Numbered from the stretch's first letter, positions 8,381 through 17,008 are shown. The stretch is 64,000 nucleotides of DNA from CAIMZW01 sp037133095 (GCA_037133095.1 JBAXOT010000005.1:1-64000), one strand, 5' to 3'. The notes: generated by a model from the letters alone, not told the origin. A program made the numbers and translations.

Positions 8381-8815
8381 CTAGACCAGCACCAAAGTTC
8401 CATTTCCAAGCAGCACGGGTTGATCTTCTAATTCGTGATACTCGGCGTTAGTAAAAAGTCTTGAACGGATCAGAAAGCGCAACCCTTCGGGCGCCTCAAG
8501 GGAAAAACCACCACCCCGTCCGGGAACCACATCAATGGTGATATGCGTGTGCTTCCAGTATTCGAATTGTTCGAGAGAAATCCACACTTTTATAAGTTCT
8601 GGCAGCCCCTCAATGCTCAATTCTCCAAGCAGAACATCTGCCCCACCTACTTTAAATTCTCCGGCGAGGTAGCACATAGGAGCAGAGCCATCACAACATC
8701 CCCCACTTTGGTGAAACATGAGCGGTCCATGAATCGCTGCTAATTTTTGAAGTACCGCATCGGCAGCCTCCGTGGTGGTAATCCGAGCTGGCAAAGTTCC
8801 GTATTGCAAAAGCAT
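8381..8815 (-). CDS. DUF779 domain protein
   Basis: A 144-residue protein matching DUF779: 'LQKLAAIHGPLMFHQSGGCC', 'SAPMCYLAG', 'EFKVGGADVLLGEL', 'EYWKHTHITIDVVPGRGGGF'. The paired Cys and the downstream 'THITIDV' are hallmarks. The family is repeatedly found next to NAD-dependent acetaldehyde dehydrogenases, and here it follows one by 101 bp on the same strand. It may be an accessory or redox-sensing partner, which is inference from context. Confidence 0.85.
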   Translation of the reverse strand: MLLQYGTLPARITTTEAADAVLQKLAAIHGPLMFHQSGGCCDGSAPMCYLAGEFKVGGADVLLGELSIEGLPELIKVWISLEQFEYWKHTHITIDVVPGRGGGFSLEAPEGLRFLIRSRLFTNAEYHELEDQPVLLGNGTLVLV

Positions 8816-8916
8816 GACCGAAGATTACCTTTCTCTTGTCTTGAAAAGTGGAACGGGCAGCAACTTATGAAAGTCGCCACCCGTTACATCTTCTTTCTTG
8901 ATGTCAGTTGGTCGAT

Positions 8917-10440
8917 TTAAAAGAAGCCCAACTTGCTCTCGGAGTAACTGACAAGCAGGTTCTTCGTTTGTTGGTAATGATCGAGCATCATCTTGTGATT
9001 TTCGCGTCCAATACCTGAGGACTTGTATCCGCCGAATGCAGCGTGTGCTGGGTATGCGTGATAGCAGTTGGTCCACACGCGACCGGCTTTGATCTCGCGA
9101 CCGGCTCGATATGCGGTGTTCATTTGTCGAGTCCAAACTCCCGAGCCCAAACCGTACAAGGTGTCATTTGCGATTTCCATGGCTTGATCAAAGCCATCGA
9201 ACTTTGCAACTGAAACTACTGGACCGAAGATCTCCTCTTGGAAGATGCGCATGTTATTAGTGCCCTCAAAGATGGTTGGGGCTACGTAATAACCGCCAGA
9301 TAGATCGCCGCCGAGGTCAACGCGAACTCCACCTAGAAGAACCTTTGCCCCCTCTTGCTTGCCAATCTCGATGTAGCTCAAAATCTTTTCGAGTTGATCA
9401 TTTGATGCCTGCGCACCAAGCATGGTGGCAGTATCGAGTGGATTGCCTTGGATGATGGCCTTGGTTCGGACCATTGCGTCGGCAAGGAAGGAGTCGTAAA
9501 TCGGAGCGTCGATAAGTGCGCGCGAAGGGCAGGTACACACTTCACCTTGGTTTAAGGCGAACATGTTGAAGCCTTCGATGCACTTGTCGTAGAACGCATC
9601 TTTTTCATTGGCAATATCTCGGAAGAAAATGTTGGGAGATTTTCCACCCAGTTCCAATGTGACGGGAATAATGTTCTCGGAGGCATACTGCATAATCAAT
9701 CGCCCAGTCGTAGTTTCACCAGTGAAAGCGATTTTTGCGATACGTCGGGAAGAAGCCAAAGGTTTCCCGGCTTCGACTCCAAATCCGTTGACGACATTAA
9801 TTACGCCTGCTGGAAGTAAATCGGCGATGAGTTCCATCAAGAAAAGAATGGAAACTGGCGTTTGCTCGGCTGGCTTGAGAACAACGCAGTTTCCTGCCGC
9901 CAACGCCGGTGCCAACTTCCAGACTGCCATCAGGATGGGGAAGTTCCAAGGGATGATTTGACCCACTACGCCGAGGGGCTCGTGGAAGTGGTAGGCAACG
10001 GTGTCATGATCGAGTTCGCCTAATGAACCTTCTTGGGCGCGAATCGCCCCGGCAAAATATCGGAAGTGATCTATCGCCAAGGGAATGTCAGCAGCCATCG
10101 TTTCGCGGACAGGCTTGCCGTTATCCCAAGTTTCGGCGACGGCGATCATCTCCAAATTAGCCTCCATTCGATCGGCAATCTTGTTAAGGATGATTGCACG
10201 CTCGGTGGCCGAGGTTTTATTCCAACTCTTCGCAGCTAGATGGGCGGCATCTAAGGCTTTCTCAATATCTGCAGCGTTTCCGCGAGCGACCTCGCAAAAT
10301 ACTCGACCAGTTACCGGCGTGATGTTTTCGAAATATTGCCCTGAGGATGGGGCGACATATTTGCCGCCGATCCAGTGGTCATAACGCGATTTGTATTCAG
10401 CTACTGCGCCGGCTTGGCCGGGCTGTGCGTAAACGGTCAT
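8917..10440 (-). CDS. NAD-dependent aldehyde dehydrogenase (ExaC/AldB-like)
   Basis: A 507-residue aldehyde dehydrogenase oxidising short aliphatic aldehydes to acids with NAD(P). Visible are the cofactor region 'GVVGQIIPWNFPILMAVWK', the general base Glu263 in 'TLELGGKSPN' and the catalytic Cys302 in 'NQGEVCTCPSR'. The 'VCTCPSR' form with the C-terminal 'KNLLVSYSESKLGFF' fits the acetaldehyde dehydrogenase II (ExaC/AldB) subgroup. AAGGAA precedes the ATG. Downstream on the same strand is DUF779, the usual neighbour. A dyad at 10504-10519 in the divergent promoter may be its operator. Confidence 0.92.
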   Translation of the reverse strand: MTVYAQPGQAGAVAEYKSRYDHWIGGKYVAPSSGQYFENITPVTGRVFCEVARGNAADIEKALDAAHLAAKSWNKTSATERAIILNKIADRMEANLEMIAVAETWDNGKPVRETMAADIPLAIDHFRYFAGAIRAQEGSLGELDHDTVAYHFHEPLGVVGQIIPWNFPILMAVWKLAPALAAGNCVVLKPAEQTPVSILFLMELIADLLPAGVINVVNGFGVEAGKPLASSRRIAKIAFTGETTTGRLIMQYASENIIPVTLELGGKSPNIFFRDIANEKDAFYDKCIEGFNMFALNQGEVCTCPSRALIDAPIYDSFLADAMVRTKAIIQGNPLDTATMLGAQASNDQLEKILSYIEIGKQEGAKVLLGGVRVDLGGDLSGGYYVAPTIFEGTNNMRIFQEEIFGPVVSVAKFDGFDQAMEIANDTLYGLGSGVWTRQMNTAYRAGREIKAGRVWTNCYHAYPAHAAFGGYKSSGIGRENHKMMLDHYQQTKNLLVSYSESKLGFF

Positions 10441-10503
10441 TGATGGGTTCCTTGTCTAGAGCGTGGCTTTGCACGCATTTTTTGGAAACCTAGTCTCGAT
10501 AAC

Positions 10504-10519
10504 TGTGTTTTAACCCACA
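10504..10519. promoter_or_regulatory. Dyad in the divergent ALDH/LuxR promoter region
   Basis: TGTGTTTTAACCCACA is an interrupted palindrome: TGTG and CACA arms and a central TTAA match in both directions, with two mismatched pairs between. It lies 64 bp upstream of the aldehyde dehydrogenase ATG and 84 bp upstream of the regulator, a reasonable place for an operator. Confidence 0.35.
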
Positions 10520-10602
10520 TTTCTCACGGTTCTATCTTTAAACGCTTCCTTTAGACAGGAATACCCCTACCCATTTGGCTAGGGGGTGAGTACCATCGAA
10601 TT

Positions 10603-11289
10603 ATGAGTGAAGGGATTCGCCGAGATGTGCCATTAGGGCGCCGATCCCCTCAGGCCAAAACTAGGGTCGTAGTGGCCGATAAGAATGTTATTAGTCGAGT
10701 CGGAATTCGATCAATTTTAGAGCGCAATCCGGATATTGCTGTGGTTGCCGAATCTACGACTTATGAAGGCGCGCTCGATTCTGTAGACGAACACGGTCCT
10801 GATGTTTTGATCATTGATCTAGACCTGGGACATGACACCACGCGCGGCTTGCAGATCTGCGAGCAAATTACCGAGCGATATCCCATGACGAAGATATTGG
10901 TCTTAGCGCAAACATTGAGCGAGCTTATCGTTGTCGAAGCGCTCCGACGCGGTGTCACCGGATACCTTTGCCAAGAAGAGATTAGAGCCGATGAATTAAT
11001 AAAGGGAGTTCGCTCGGTTCAGGATGGTGAAACTGTTCTGGGTAAAGGTGTGGGCTCAATGGTTGCCCGAGGCCTTGGATCGCCACGTGGAACTATTAAG
11101 CATCTCTCGGATCGAGAAATTGAAGTGATTCGTTTAATTGCTAAAGGTTTGAGTAACAAACAAGTAGCCGCGAATTTGTTTGTTTCTGAAAGCACCATTA
11201 AATTCCACTTACAAAATGCCTCTAAGAAATTGGGTGCTCATCGCAGGGCAGAAATAGTTCATCTCGCGACTTCTGCTGGCTTGTTGTAA
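10603..11289 (+). CDS. NarL/FixJ-type response regulator with degenerate receiver
   Basis: A 228-residue regulator. Residues about 21-135 form a receiver-like domain and residues about 160-225 a LuxR HTH ('LSDREIEVIRLIAKGLSNKQ', 'VSESTIKFHLQNASKKLGAH'). The phospho-acceptor Asp is present in 'LIIDLDLG' (Asp72). The acidic pair is reduced to 'ADK' and the conserved switch Lys is replaced by Gln in 'GYLCQEE'. It may therefore work without classical phosphorylation. No histidine kinase is adjacent. TACCAT plus 6 nt precedes the ATG, so the mRNA is probably leaderless. It is divergent from the aldehyde dehydrogenase and followed after 10 bp by ABC permeases. Confidence 0.85.
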   Translation: MSEGIRRDVPLGRRSPQAKTRVVVADKNVISRVGIRSILERNPDIAVVAESTTYEGALDSVDEHGPDVLIIDLDLGHDTTRGLQICEQITERYPMTKILVLAQTLSELIVVEALRRGVTGYLCQEEIRADELIKGVRSVQDGETVLGKGVGSMVARGLGSPRGTIKHLSDREIEVIRLIAKGLSNKQVAANLFVSESTIKFHLQNASKKLGAHRRAEIVHLATSAGLL

Positions 11290-11299
11290 CGCGCCAAGC

Positions 11300-12121
11300 A
11301 TGACGAAGAATCGACATCGAATAAAAGCTGCACCGCTCGTCATGATTTTTCCCTATCTGGCCTTAATGCTTTTTTGCGCCATCGTTCCACTGATTGCGGC
11401 GATTCGAGAGATCGGCCACCCGTCATGGTTGAATCTCCACGGTAGTTTTTCGACAATATTCAAAGTTCTCAATGATTATCGAGTGGTACCGGCACTTTCT
11501 CACTCGTATTTTTTACTTCTCATATTTTTACCCGTCACCATTGTGATGGTTTTGAGCATCTCTCTACTTCTTGATTCGGTGCCGATACGGGGTAACAACT
11601 TCATGCGCCTGGTCTTCATGTTGCCTGGGTTAGTCACAAGTGGGGTCGCAGTCTTCATTTGGACGACTCTGCTCACCCCTAATTACATATGGAGTTCAGG
11701 CAGCATTCGCTGGTTGATTGGTGCAATTTCTTTCACCTCAGGAGCTGGAAGTTGGATTGTCATTCAGTATGGTTCCTTACGTTCAATACCCCATGAGGTT
11801 CTAGAGGCCGCTCGAGTCGATGGTGCAAACGCTTTTCAATTGGCGCTGCGAATTAAACTCCCGATGGTTAGTCGATACGTCGGATATATGGCGATTTTCC
11901 TAGCTGCTGGGGCACTGCAAATTTATGCTGAACCGATGCTTTTGACTGGCACTGGTTTCACTACGGACTGGTCTCTTAATCAGGTCGCTTTTAGTTACGC
12001 ATTTCGAACGGGAGACTTTGCGGCAGGCTCAGCGCTGGCAATTGACATGCTTGTGCCCAATATTATTTTGGGAATAATTTTCATTCTGCGTACCGATTTC
12101 CTTAAAAAAGTAGAGCGCTGA
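11300..12121 (+). CDS. Sugar-type ABC transporter permease (MalF/UgpA-like)
   Basis: A 273-residue inner-membrane permease with six predicted helices. The EAA loop that contacts the ATPase is clear: 'EAARVDGANAFQLALRIKLP' (about residues 169-188). This is the CUT1-type carbohydrate permease signature. It is the first subunit of a heterodimer with the next gene, whose ATG shares the last base of this stop. No substrate-binding protein or ATPase gene is nearby, so those would have to come from elsewhere. It sits 10 bp after the LuxR-type regulator. Confidence 0.85.
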   Translation: MTKNRHRIKAAPLVMIFPYLALMLFCAIVPLIAAIREIGHPSWLNLHGSFSTIFKVLNDYRVVPALSHSYFLLLIFLPVTIVMVLSISLLLDSVPIRGNNFMRLVFMLPGLVTSGVAVFIWTTLLTPNYIWSSGSIRWLIGAISFTSGAGSWIVIQYGSLRSIPHEVLEAARVDGANAFQLALRIKLPMVSRYVGYMAIFLAAGALQIYAEPMLLTGTGFTTDWSLNQVAFSYAFRTGDFAAGSALAIDMLVPNIILGIIFILRTDFLKKVER

Positions 12122-12894
12122 TGAAGAAATCAACGTCTAGAAAAGATCCGATTTTCATCAAAATCGTTCTTTGGATCTTGACTTGCGTTGTTTTGTTTCC
12201 TTTCCTTTGGTTGCTCAAGAGTTCCGGCCCAAATTACTGGCGGTCCGTTGTCGAGTTGTCCCACTTGGATAACGGAGTTGTATTTACTTGGCTGAAGAAT
12301 TCAGCGATTTTCACTCTCACCTCGTTGGCGTTGGCTGTACTATCCAGTATCACTGCGGGGTTTGTGCTTGCAATCCTGCCCATCAAATTTCGAAGAACGA
12401 TACTTGTCTTAACGCTTATTACGATGTTAATACCAGTTACGGCGATGGCGATGCCGTTGTATGTCCTCATTAATCAGATTCATCTACACGATACGATTTT
12501 GGGTTTGATTTTGGCGAGTTCTTATTACCCGTTCGGTGCTTTTCTTTCCTACCTCTATTTTTCCTCAGCCCTCCCAAGGGATTTGGTAGATATGGGCAGA
12601 GTTGACGGATTAGGCGACTGGGGTATTTATTGGCATCTCGCGATTCCACTCTCCAAATCTCTTTGGTCGATCGTGACTTTCTTCTCTTTTATAAGTCTTT
12701 GGAACAGTTACCAACTTCCCGGATTCCTCCTTGATAGCCCGAAGAACGCAACATTGCCTTTGGGACTAAGTTTATTCTTCGGAAGTGGCAACGCCCTTAT
12801 CGGACTTTTGATGTTGATTCCAGCTATTGGTCTCTATCTTCTCTCTCAGCGATCCATCGAACGGGGCATCTTTAGCGGTTCAGTCAAAGGGTAA
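12121..12894 (+). CDS. Sugar-type ABC transporter permease (MalG/UgpE-like)
   Basis: A 257-residue permease, partner of the preceding one, with about six helices. Its EAA-like loop is 'DLVDMGRVDGLGDWGIYWHL' (about residues 156-175), diverged from the usual E-A-A start but retaining the D-G spacing. The ATG overlaps the upstream TGA by one base (TGATG), indicating coupled translation. The substrate is unknown; carbohydrate is suggested only by family. Confidence 0.85.
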   Translation: MKKSTSRKDPIFIKIVLWILTCVVLFPFLWLLKSSGPNYWRSVVELSHLDNGVVFTWLKNSAIFTLTSLALAVLSSITAGFVLAILPIKFRRTILVLTLITMLIPVTAMAMPLYVLINQIHLHDTILGLILASSYYPFGAFLSYLYFSSALPRDLVDMGRVDGLGDWGIYWHLAIPLSKSLWSIVTFFSFISLWNSYQLPGFLLDSPKNATLPLGLSLFFGSGNALIGLLMLIPAIGLYLLSQRSIERGIFSGSVKG

Positions 12895-12923
12895 GAGAGA
12901 CCTTCTATCAGTACGATTTGTTC

Positions 12924-14324
12924 ATGATTTTCGAAGAGATAACAGCCAAAGCCATAGAAATAGCCGAATTCGAATTCGCCAAGGTCGCGAAAGAAAAGGA
13001 CATCCCAGGCATTTCTTTCGGCCTCGTTTTCAATGGTGACTTGGTTTATTCAAGTGGCACCGGTGAAACCGAAAAAGGGAGTGGTCAGAAGCCGAGTGCT
13101 AATACTGTTTTTCGAATCGCATCGATGACCAAGAGCTTTACAGCCCAGGCGATTCTCTTACTGCGCGATCGAGGTTTATTGCGCCTTGAAGATGACATCG
13201 AGATCTACCTTCCTTGGGCGCATGGAATCGGACTTCCTGAAGGTTCTCAAGTCATCACAATCTGGGATTTATTGACGATGGGAGCCGGCCTACCTACCGA
13301 TGACCCCTGGGGGGATCGGCAAGAGGATTTGCCGCTCGAGCAATTTGATCATTTAGTGGGATCTGGTTTGACCTTCAACAGGCCGGTCAACACTGGATTT
13401 GAATATTCGAATTTAGGCTATGCCTTACTTGGGCGAATAATTGGCGTTGTCTCTGGCGAAGAATATGAAGTGTTTGTGCAACGCGAAATAATTGATCCTT
13501 ATGGAATGAAATCCACAACCTTTTTCACCGAACGTGTTTCGGATGCGAATCGCGCCCATGGTTATGTGAATTTTCCGAGCGGCAAGGAGAAGGTTCCGCC
13601 AGTACAAACCGGGGCATTCACACCAATGGGAGGGTTGCACAGCACTGTAGGAGATATCACTCGATGGGTAGCACACTTTCAAAGCGGACAATTCGAAGCC
13701 CAGACTCCGGCTCGACACATTCAATCGGCGCTCGTTCCTGCAGAGGGTGAAATTCCAGCCCGAATCTTGGTCTCCCATTATGGCTATGGAATTTTTATCA
13801 GTGACGATGCGGAATTGGGTCGATTTACTTCTCACAGCGGTGGGTATCCGGGTTTTGGTTCGCATATGCGTTGGCATAAGGAATCTGGCTGGGGGATTGT
13901 GGCTCTGGCAAATCTCACCTACGCGCCAATGTCGACTACTTCCGCGCAAGTGCTCAATCAAATTGCCTGGATGGATAAGAAGAATTCGCACAGAGGTCCG
14001 GAACTTCACGACGCAACAAGGCACGCTATAGGCGTCGTCGAAGGTTTATTGCGCCAGTGGGATGATGGGCTGGCAGATCAGAATTTTGCGATAAATATGG
14101 ATTTCGATTGCCCCCGTCAGGACCGAAAGGCTGAATTCGAAAAAGTAGGGACCGAACTCGGCGAACTCTTTCGACTGGAAGGTTCTTTGACAAGCAATGC
14201 AAAATCGCACGTAAAATGGAAAGTTGTTGGGAACGGCAAGATGTATCAAATCGAATTAATTGTCTCGCCGGAAAAAAGCCCCAAGGTTCAAAAAGTAGTT
14301 CTCAAACTTATCGAGGAGATCTGA
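12924..14324 (+). CDS. Serine hydrolase of the beta-lactamase/DD-peptidase fold
   Basis: A 466-residue class C beta-lactamase-type hydrolase without an obvious signal peptide. The catalytic set is Ser67-x-x-Lys70 ('ASMTK'), Tyr161-x-Asn163 ('YSN') and 'HSGG' (about residues 304-307) replacing KTG. A C-terminal domain of about 100 residues follows. Such proteins act as esterases, D-aminopeptidases or amide hydrolases; the substrate is not readable. I use ATG 12924, since TACGAT (12912-12917) sits 6 nt before it, rather than the TTG at 12918. It has its own promoter but lies 29 bp after the permeases. Confidence 0.85.
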   Translation: MIFEEITAKAIEIAEFEFAKVAKEKDIPGISFGLVFNGDLVYSSGTGETEKGSGQKPSANTVFRIASMTKSFTAQAILLLRDRGLLRLEDDIEIYLPWAHGIGLPEGSQVITIWDLLTMGAGLPTDDPWGDRQEDLPLEQFDHLVGSGLTFNRPVNTGFEYSNLGYALLGRIIGVVSGEEYEVFVQREIIDPYGMKSTTFFTERVSDANRAHGYVNFPSGKEKVPPVQTGAFTPMGGLHSTVGDITRWVAHFQSGQFEAQTPARHIQSALVPAEGEIPARILVSHYGYGIFISDDAELGRFTSHSGGYPGFGSHMRWHKESGWGIVALANLTYAPMSTTSAQVLNQIAWMDKKNSHRGPELHDATRHAIGVVEGLLRQWDDGLADQNFAINMDFDCPRQDRKAEFEKVGTELGELFRLEGSLTSNAKSHVKWKVVGNGKMYQIELIVSPEKSPKVQKVVLKLIEEI

Positions 14325-15022
14325 TTAGCAATCGAATAACTTCCTATGAGCAGGCTCAATCCAGGGCAATTCAGTTATTTGGCCAACTGAATGTTCCTAG
14401 GCTCTGGATCCCGGCGAAGAACTTCCGCTATGCGCTTGAGGGAGAAGAAACTCTGACTTTTGTTCGTGAGGACGAAGGATTTTATGCCCTCGCCGTGGGT
14501 CCGTGCCCTGTCATTGACCCAAGTTGGAACCGATTTTCGCTCTCTCGCATGGTCGACCGAGTGCTCACTAAGGATTTCGCCCTTCGCGGCCAATGGGATG
14601 CCTATGGGATTTTGTCCGAGCCGTTTGCCCATGAAAATGGAATTGAAATTTTGCAGGGTGATGAAGAGATCAACCGATTCCTCTCGGAACATGCTCCGGA
14701 TTCTTCAGTATTTGCGCCCAATCCAGAGGTTAAGTTCTGGGGAGCGGTTCGCACCACGGAGGGAGACCTCGCGGCGATCGGAGCCATGACTAGATGGGAA
14801 TCCGGGGAACACATCATTTCCTCGGTCGCCACGGATGCCCAGCTGCGTGGCCAAGGTTATGGCGCTGCGTTGATGAAAGGTTTGCTTGGGTTAGCCAATC
14901 GCGATGGAATCGAGCGTGTTGGCCTGGCCGTTTATGCCAAAAATGAAGCCGCAAAACGCCTCTACGAAAAAGTTGGATTTACCTGCATGGGGCGATTCAA
15001 TTACTTCGAACCGGTACATTGA
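14324..15022 (+). CDS. GNAT family N-acetyltransferase with probable ATT start
   Basis: About 232 residues. The C-terminal GNAT domain shows 'EHIISSVATDAQLRGQGYGA' with the acetyl-CoA loop, and 'GLAVYAKNEAAKRLYEKVGF'. The frame is open from 14216, but that ATG lies deep inside the serine hydrolase and its extra residues look unlike protein. No ATG, GTG or TTG occurs between the hydrolase stop and about 14496, which is well inside the protein. A strong GAGGAG (14313-14318) ends 5 nt before ATT at 14324, which shares the last base of the hydrolase TGA. ATT is therefore the likeliest start; CTG at 14321 is the alternative. Confidence 0.7.
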   Translation: MSNRITSYEQAQSRAIQLFGQLNVPRLWIPAKNFRYALEGEETLTFVREDEGFYALAVGPCPVIDPSWNRFSLSRMVDRVLTKDFALRGQWDAYGILSEPFAHENGIEILQGDEEINRFLSEHAPDSSVFAPNPEVKFWGAVRTTEGDLAAIGAMTRWESGEHIISSVATDAQLRGQGYGAALMKGLLGLANRDGIERVGLAVYAKNEAAKRLYEKVGFTCMGRFNYFEPVH

Positions 15023-15044
15023 CTCCTCGGCTTAGACTATTGAA

Positions 15045-15407
15045 GTGAGCGATATTCCCAAGGCTGTCGCGGGTTACTACACGACGCTTTCTTCCCCGCA
15101 CAAGGAAATTATGCTGGAGATGCGAACTCGAATTTTGGAAGTTATCCCTGATGCGGGTGAGATCATCAAATATAAAATGCCAACTTTTATGGTTGACGGG
15201 AAACCGGTTGCAGGAATTTTGGCAAACAAGAATCATATTGGGTTTTATCCATACAGTGGATCTGTCATTGATAAGTTCCCAGATCTTGAAAAAAAGTATG
15301 TAGTCACAAAAGGTGCATTGCATATTCCCCTTGATAAACCGTTGCCTAAGGTGCTCGTAAAGAAGCTTCTTAAAGCTCGGCTAACTCTGCTAACAAATTC
15401 TGACTAA
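15045..15407 (+). CDS. DUF1801 protein (YdhG-like)
   Basis: A 120-residue protein with the DUF1801 pattern: 'YYTTLSSPHKEIMLEMRTRI', 'AGEIIKYKMPTFMVDGKPVA', 'NHIGFYPYSGSVIDKF', 'YVVTKGALHIPLDKPLP'. These are small single-domain proteins with a fold like YdhG/iron-chaperone homologues; the function is unsettled. It starts at GTG: TAGACT (15033-15038) lies 6 nt upstream, a leaderless arrangement. Its TAA overlaps the convergent marC stop within four bases. Confidence 0.85.
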   Translation: MSDIPKAVAGYYTTLSSPHKEIMLEMRTRILEVIPDAGEIIKYKMPTFMVDGKPVAGILANKNHIGFYPYSGSVIDKFPDLEKKYVVTKGALHIPLDKPLPKVLVKKLLKARLTLLTNSD

Positions 15408-16003
15408 AGCCCAGGGAAGGCTGCGCTCAGGGCGCTAAGAATTGTCGAAATTGCGATTGCCAGCAAAAGCAGTCCGAAAATTCTGGTAACTACCATCAGC
15501 CCCTGTTCACCCAGGATCTTTTCGATGGGTGCGGCGGCGAGAAGAAGAATTCCGGTCAGCAAGGCGAGCACAAGGATGATCACCAAGTCTGCAACTCGGA
15601 CAATTCCTCGGTCAGTATTACCAATTGAGATAACCGTTGCTATGGCACCTGGACCAGCCATCATGGGAATCGCCAACGGCACAACTGCAGCACCATTACC
15701 TGAAGCCTCGATCGCGTTTCCCTTTCGCCCCATGACCATGCCCCAACCGATCGCGCCAATAATTAAAGCGCCGGCAATCCGAAAAGCGTTCATTTGGATA
15801 CTCAATAACTTCAAAATTATGTCGCCAAGGAAGTAAGCGATAAGCAGGGTCAATCCCGAAACCAATGCGGTTTTGATAGCAACGACTCGACGCTCTTCCT
15901 TCGTCACATTTGTCGTCATACTCAAGAAAACCGGAATGGATGTAATTGGGCTCACAATCGCAAAGAGCGCGACCAAGGTCGTCACATCGCCGTTGAGTTT
16001 CAT
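15404..16003 (-). CDS. MarC family integral membrane protein
   Basis: A 199-residue polytopic protein with six helices. Family marks are 'LFAIVSPITSIPVFLSMTTN' at the N-terminus, 'FRIAGALIIGAIGWGMVMG' and 'PLAIPMMAGPGAIATVISIG', the repeated P-x-x-x-G-P segment. MarC/NAAT proteins have been proposed as amino-acid or drug transporters, but their activity is disputed. I start at ATG 16003, where GAGAG lies upstream; the frame is open 27 codons earlier without signal. Confidence 0.85.
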   Translation of the reverse strand: MKLNGDVTTLVALFAIVSPITSIPVFLSMTTNVTKEERRVVAIKTALVSGLTLLIAYFLGDIILKLLSIQMNAFRIAGALIIGAIGWGMVMGRKGNAIEASGNGAAVVPLAIPMMAGPGAIATVISIGNTDRGIVRVADLVIILVLALLTGILLLAAAPIEKILGEQGLMVVTRIFGLLLLAIAISTILSALSAAFPGL

Positions 16004-16137
16004 AAGTGGAACTCTCTCATATCTATTTAGATTTATTGTGCCCAGCCATGAAAGCGGTTGCAGACCTAGATTTATCAATCCCATATATTTTTTTTTAAGT
16101 TAGGAAAACGCGCGGAAATTGAGCGTAAATGGCTGAT

Positions 16138-16185
16138 TTTGTGACCTACGGAATACCGCAGACACTATTTGTGACCTAAGGAATA
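16138..16185. repeat. Two 18-bp direct repeats, 30 bp apart
   Basis: TTTGTGACCTANGGAATA occurs at 16138-16155 and 16168-16185, differing only at one base (C or A). The centre spacing is 30 bp, close to three helical turns, as expected for two copies of a bound protein. They lie in the 289-bp gap between divergent marC and the secreted-protein gene at 16293. The rest of that gap shows only an A/T-rich tract near 16085-16096. Confidence 0.5.
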
Positions 16186-16292
16186 TGAGGGTTAGTGCTA
16201 GTCCTCATCTAAACGTCCAATTCGAAAAAAGTAACTGCCAAGATTTTCTCAGTAGGAAAACAGATCAAACTCATGGAGAGATGGGCACTTAA

Positions 16293-16967
16293 ATGAAAAG
16301 TATTTCTAAGTCCAAAATGGCCAAAACATTTGTGATTATTGGTGCACTGAGTCTAGTTGTTGCCAGCACAGGAATCGCGAATGCCGCCACAAAAACAATC
16401 ACTTGCTACAAAGGAACGGCTTCCAAGAAAGTCACCGCAGCGGCACCAAAATGCGCCACCGGTTGGAGCACGACAAAGCCAAAGCCAGTAGCGACTAAAC
16501 CAGCCCCAGTTAAGAGCACCGCTCCTGCGGCCACAGGATCCACTGTTGCCATCAATGCCACCTATAAAGGCAAGATTGCCATGGTCTGGACCAGCAGCGA
16601 CGTTTCGGCAACAGTAACCGCGTCAGGTACCGGAACAACTGGTGGCCTTGATTCGATGACTGGAACCGGATCCTCATCTCCCGCAAGTCAATGCGACGCA
16701 ATTGGTGGAAGCGGAACGCTCAGTGGTTCAGGCGGGACCCTCACCATTAAATCTGATGCCGGTAAAGGATGTGCGGCCGATGCTGCAGCACCTACCGCGG
16801 TCACAATCTCGGGCAACGCAACTATTACTGGCGGAACTGGAAAGTACGCCGGGGCCTCTGGAACTCTAAAAGTGACTGGAACATTCGCAGTTAACTCAAC
16901 TGAAGCTGGATCCAAAGACAGCACGGCTTTAACAATCACCCTTACTGGCAACATCGTCACAAAATAG
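16293..16967 (+). CDS. Secreted Ser/Thr/Gly-rich beta protein
   Basis: A 224-residue exported protein. It has a Sec signal (about residues 1-31, ending 'ASTGIANAA') and then 'TITCYKGTASKKVTAAAPKC', a short two-Cys motif I have seen at the N-termini of many secreted proteins of planktonic actinobacteria. A Lys/Pro/Ala linker (about residues 55-80) leads to a Gly/Ser/Thr-rich beta domain with two further Cys ('SQCDAIGGSG', 'GKGCAADA'). Function is unknown. It is the first of three secreted-protein genes on this strand. Confidence 0.65.
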   Translation: MKSISKSKMAKTFVIIGALSLVVASTGIANAATKTITCYKGTASKKVTAAAPKCATGWSTTKPKPVATKPAPVKSTAPAATGSTVAINATYKGKIAMVWTSSDVSATVTASGTGTTGGLDSMTGTGSSSPASQCDAIGGSGTLSGSGGTLTIKSDAGKGCAADAAAPTAVTISGNATITGGTGKYAGASGTLKVTGTFAVNSTEAGSKDSTALTITLTGNIVTK

Positions 16968-17008
16968 TTCAACAAACTCACCGCACTACAAAGATATAAG
17001 GAGAAAAG

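Noticed and set aside
7910..8431. Plus-strand 173-codon open frame over the lipoprotein and DUF779 genes
   Set aside because: It lies antisense to two supported genes, has biased composition typical of a shadow frame, and shows no domain. The gap 8137-8380 itself holds only a weak stem (AAGTTGCA/TGCAACTT near 8211-8240).
14216..14323. ATG at 14216 as start of the GNAT gene
   Set aside because: It would overlap the serine hydrolase by 109 bp and add residues without family resemblance; the strong ribosome-binding site is at 14313.
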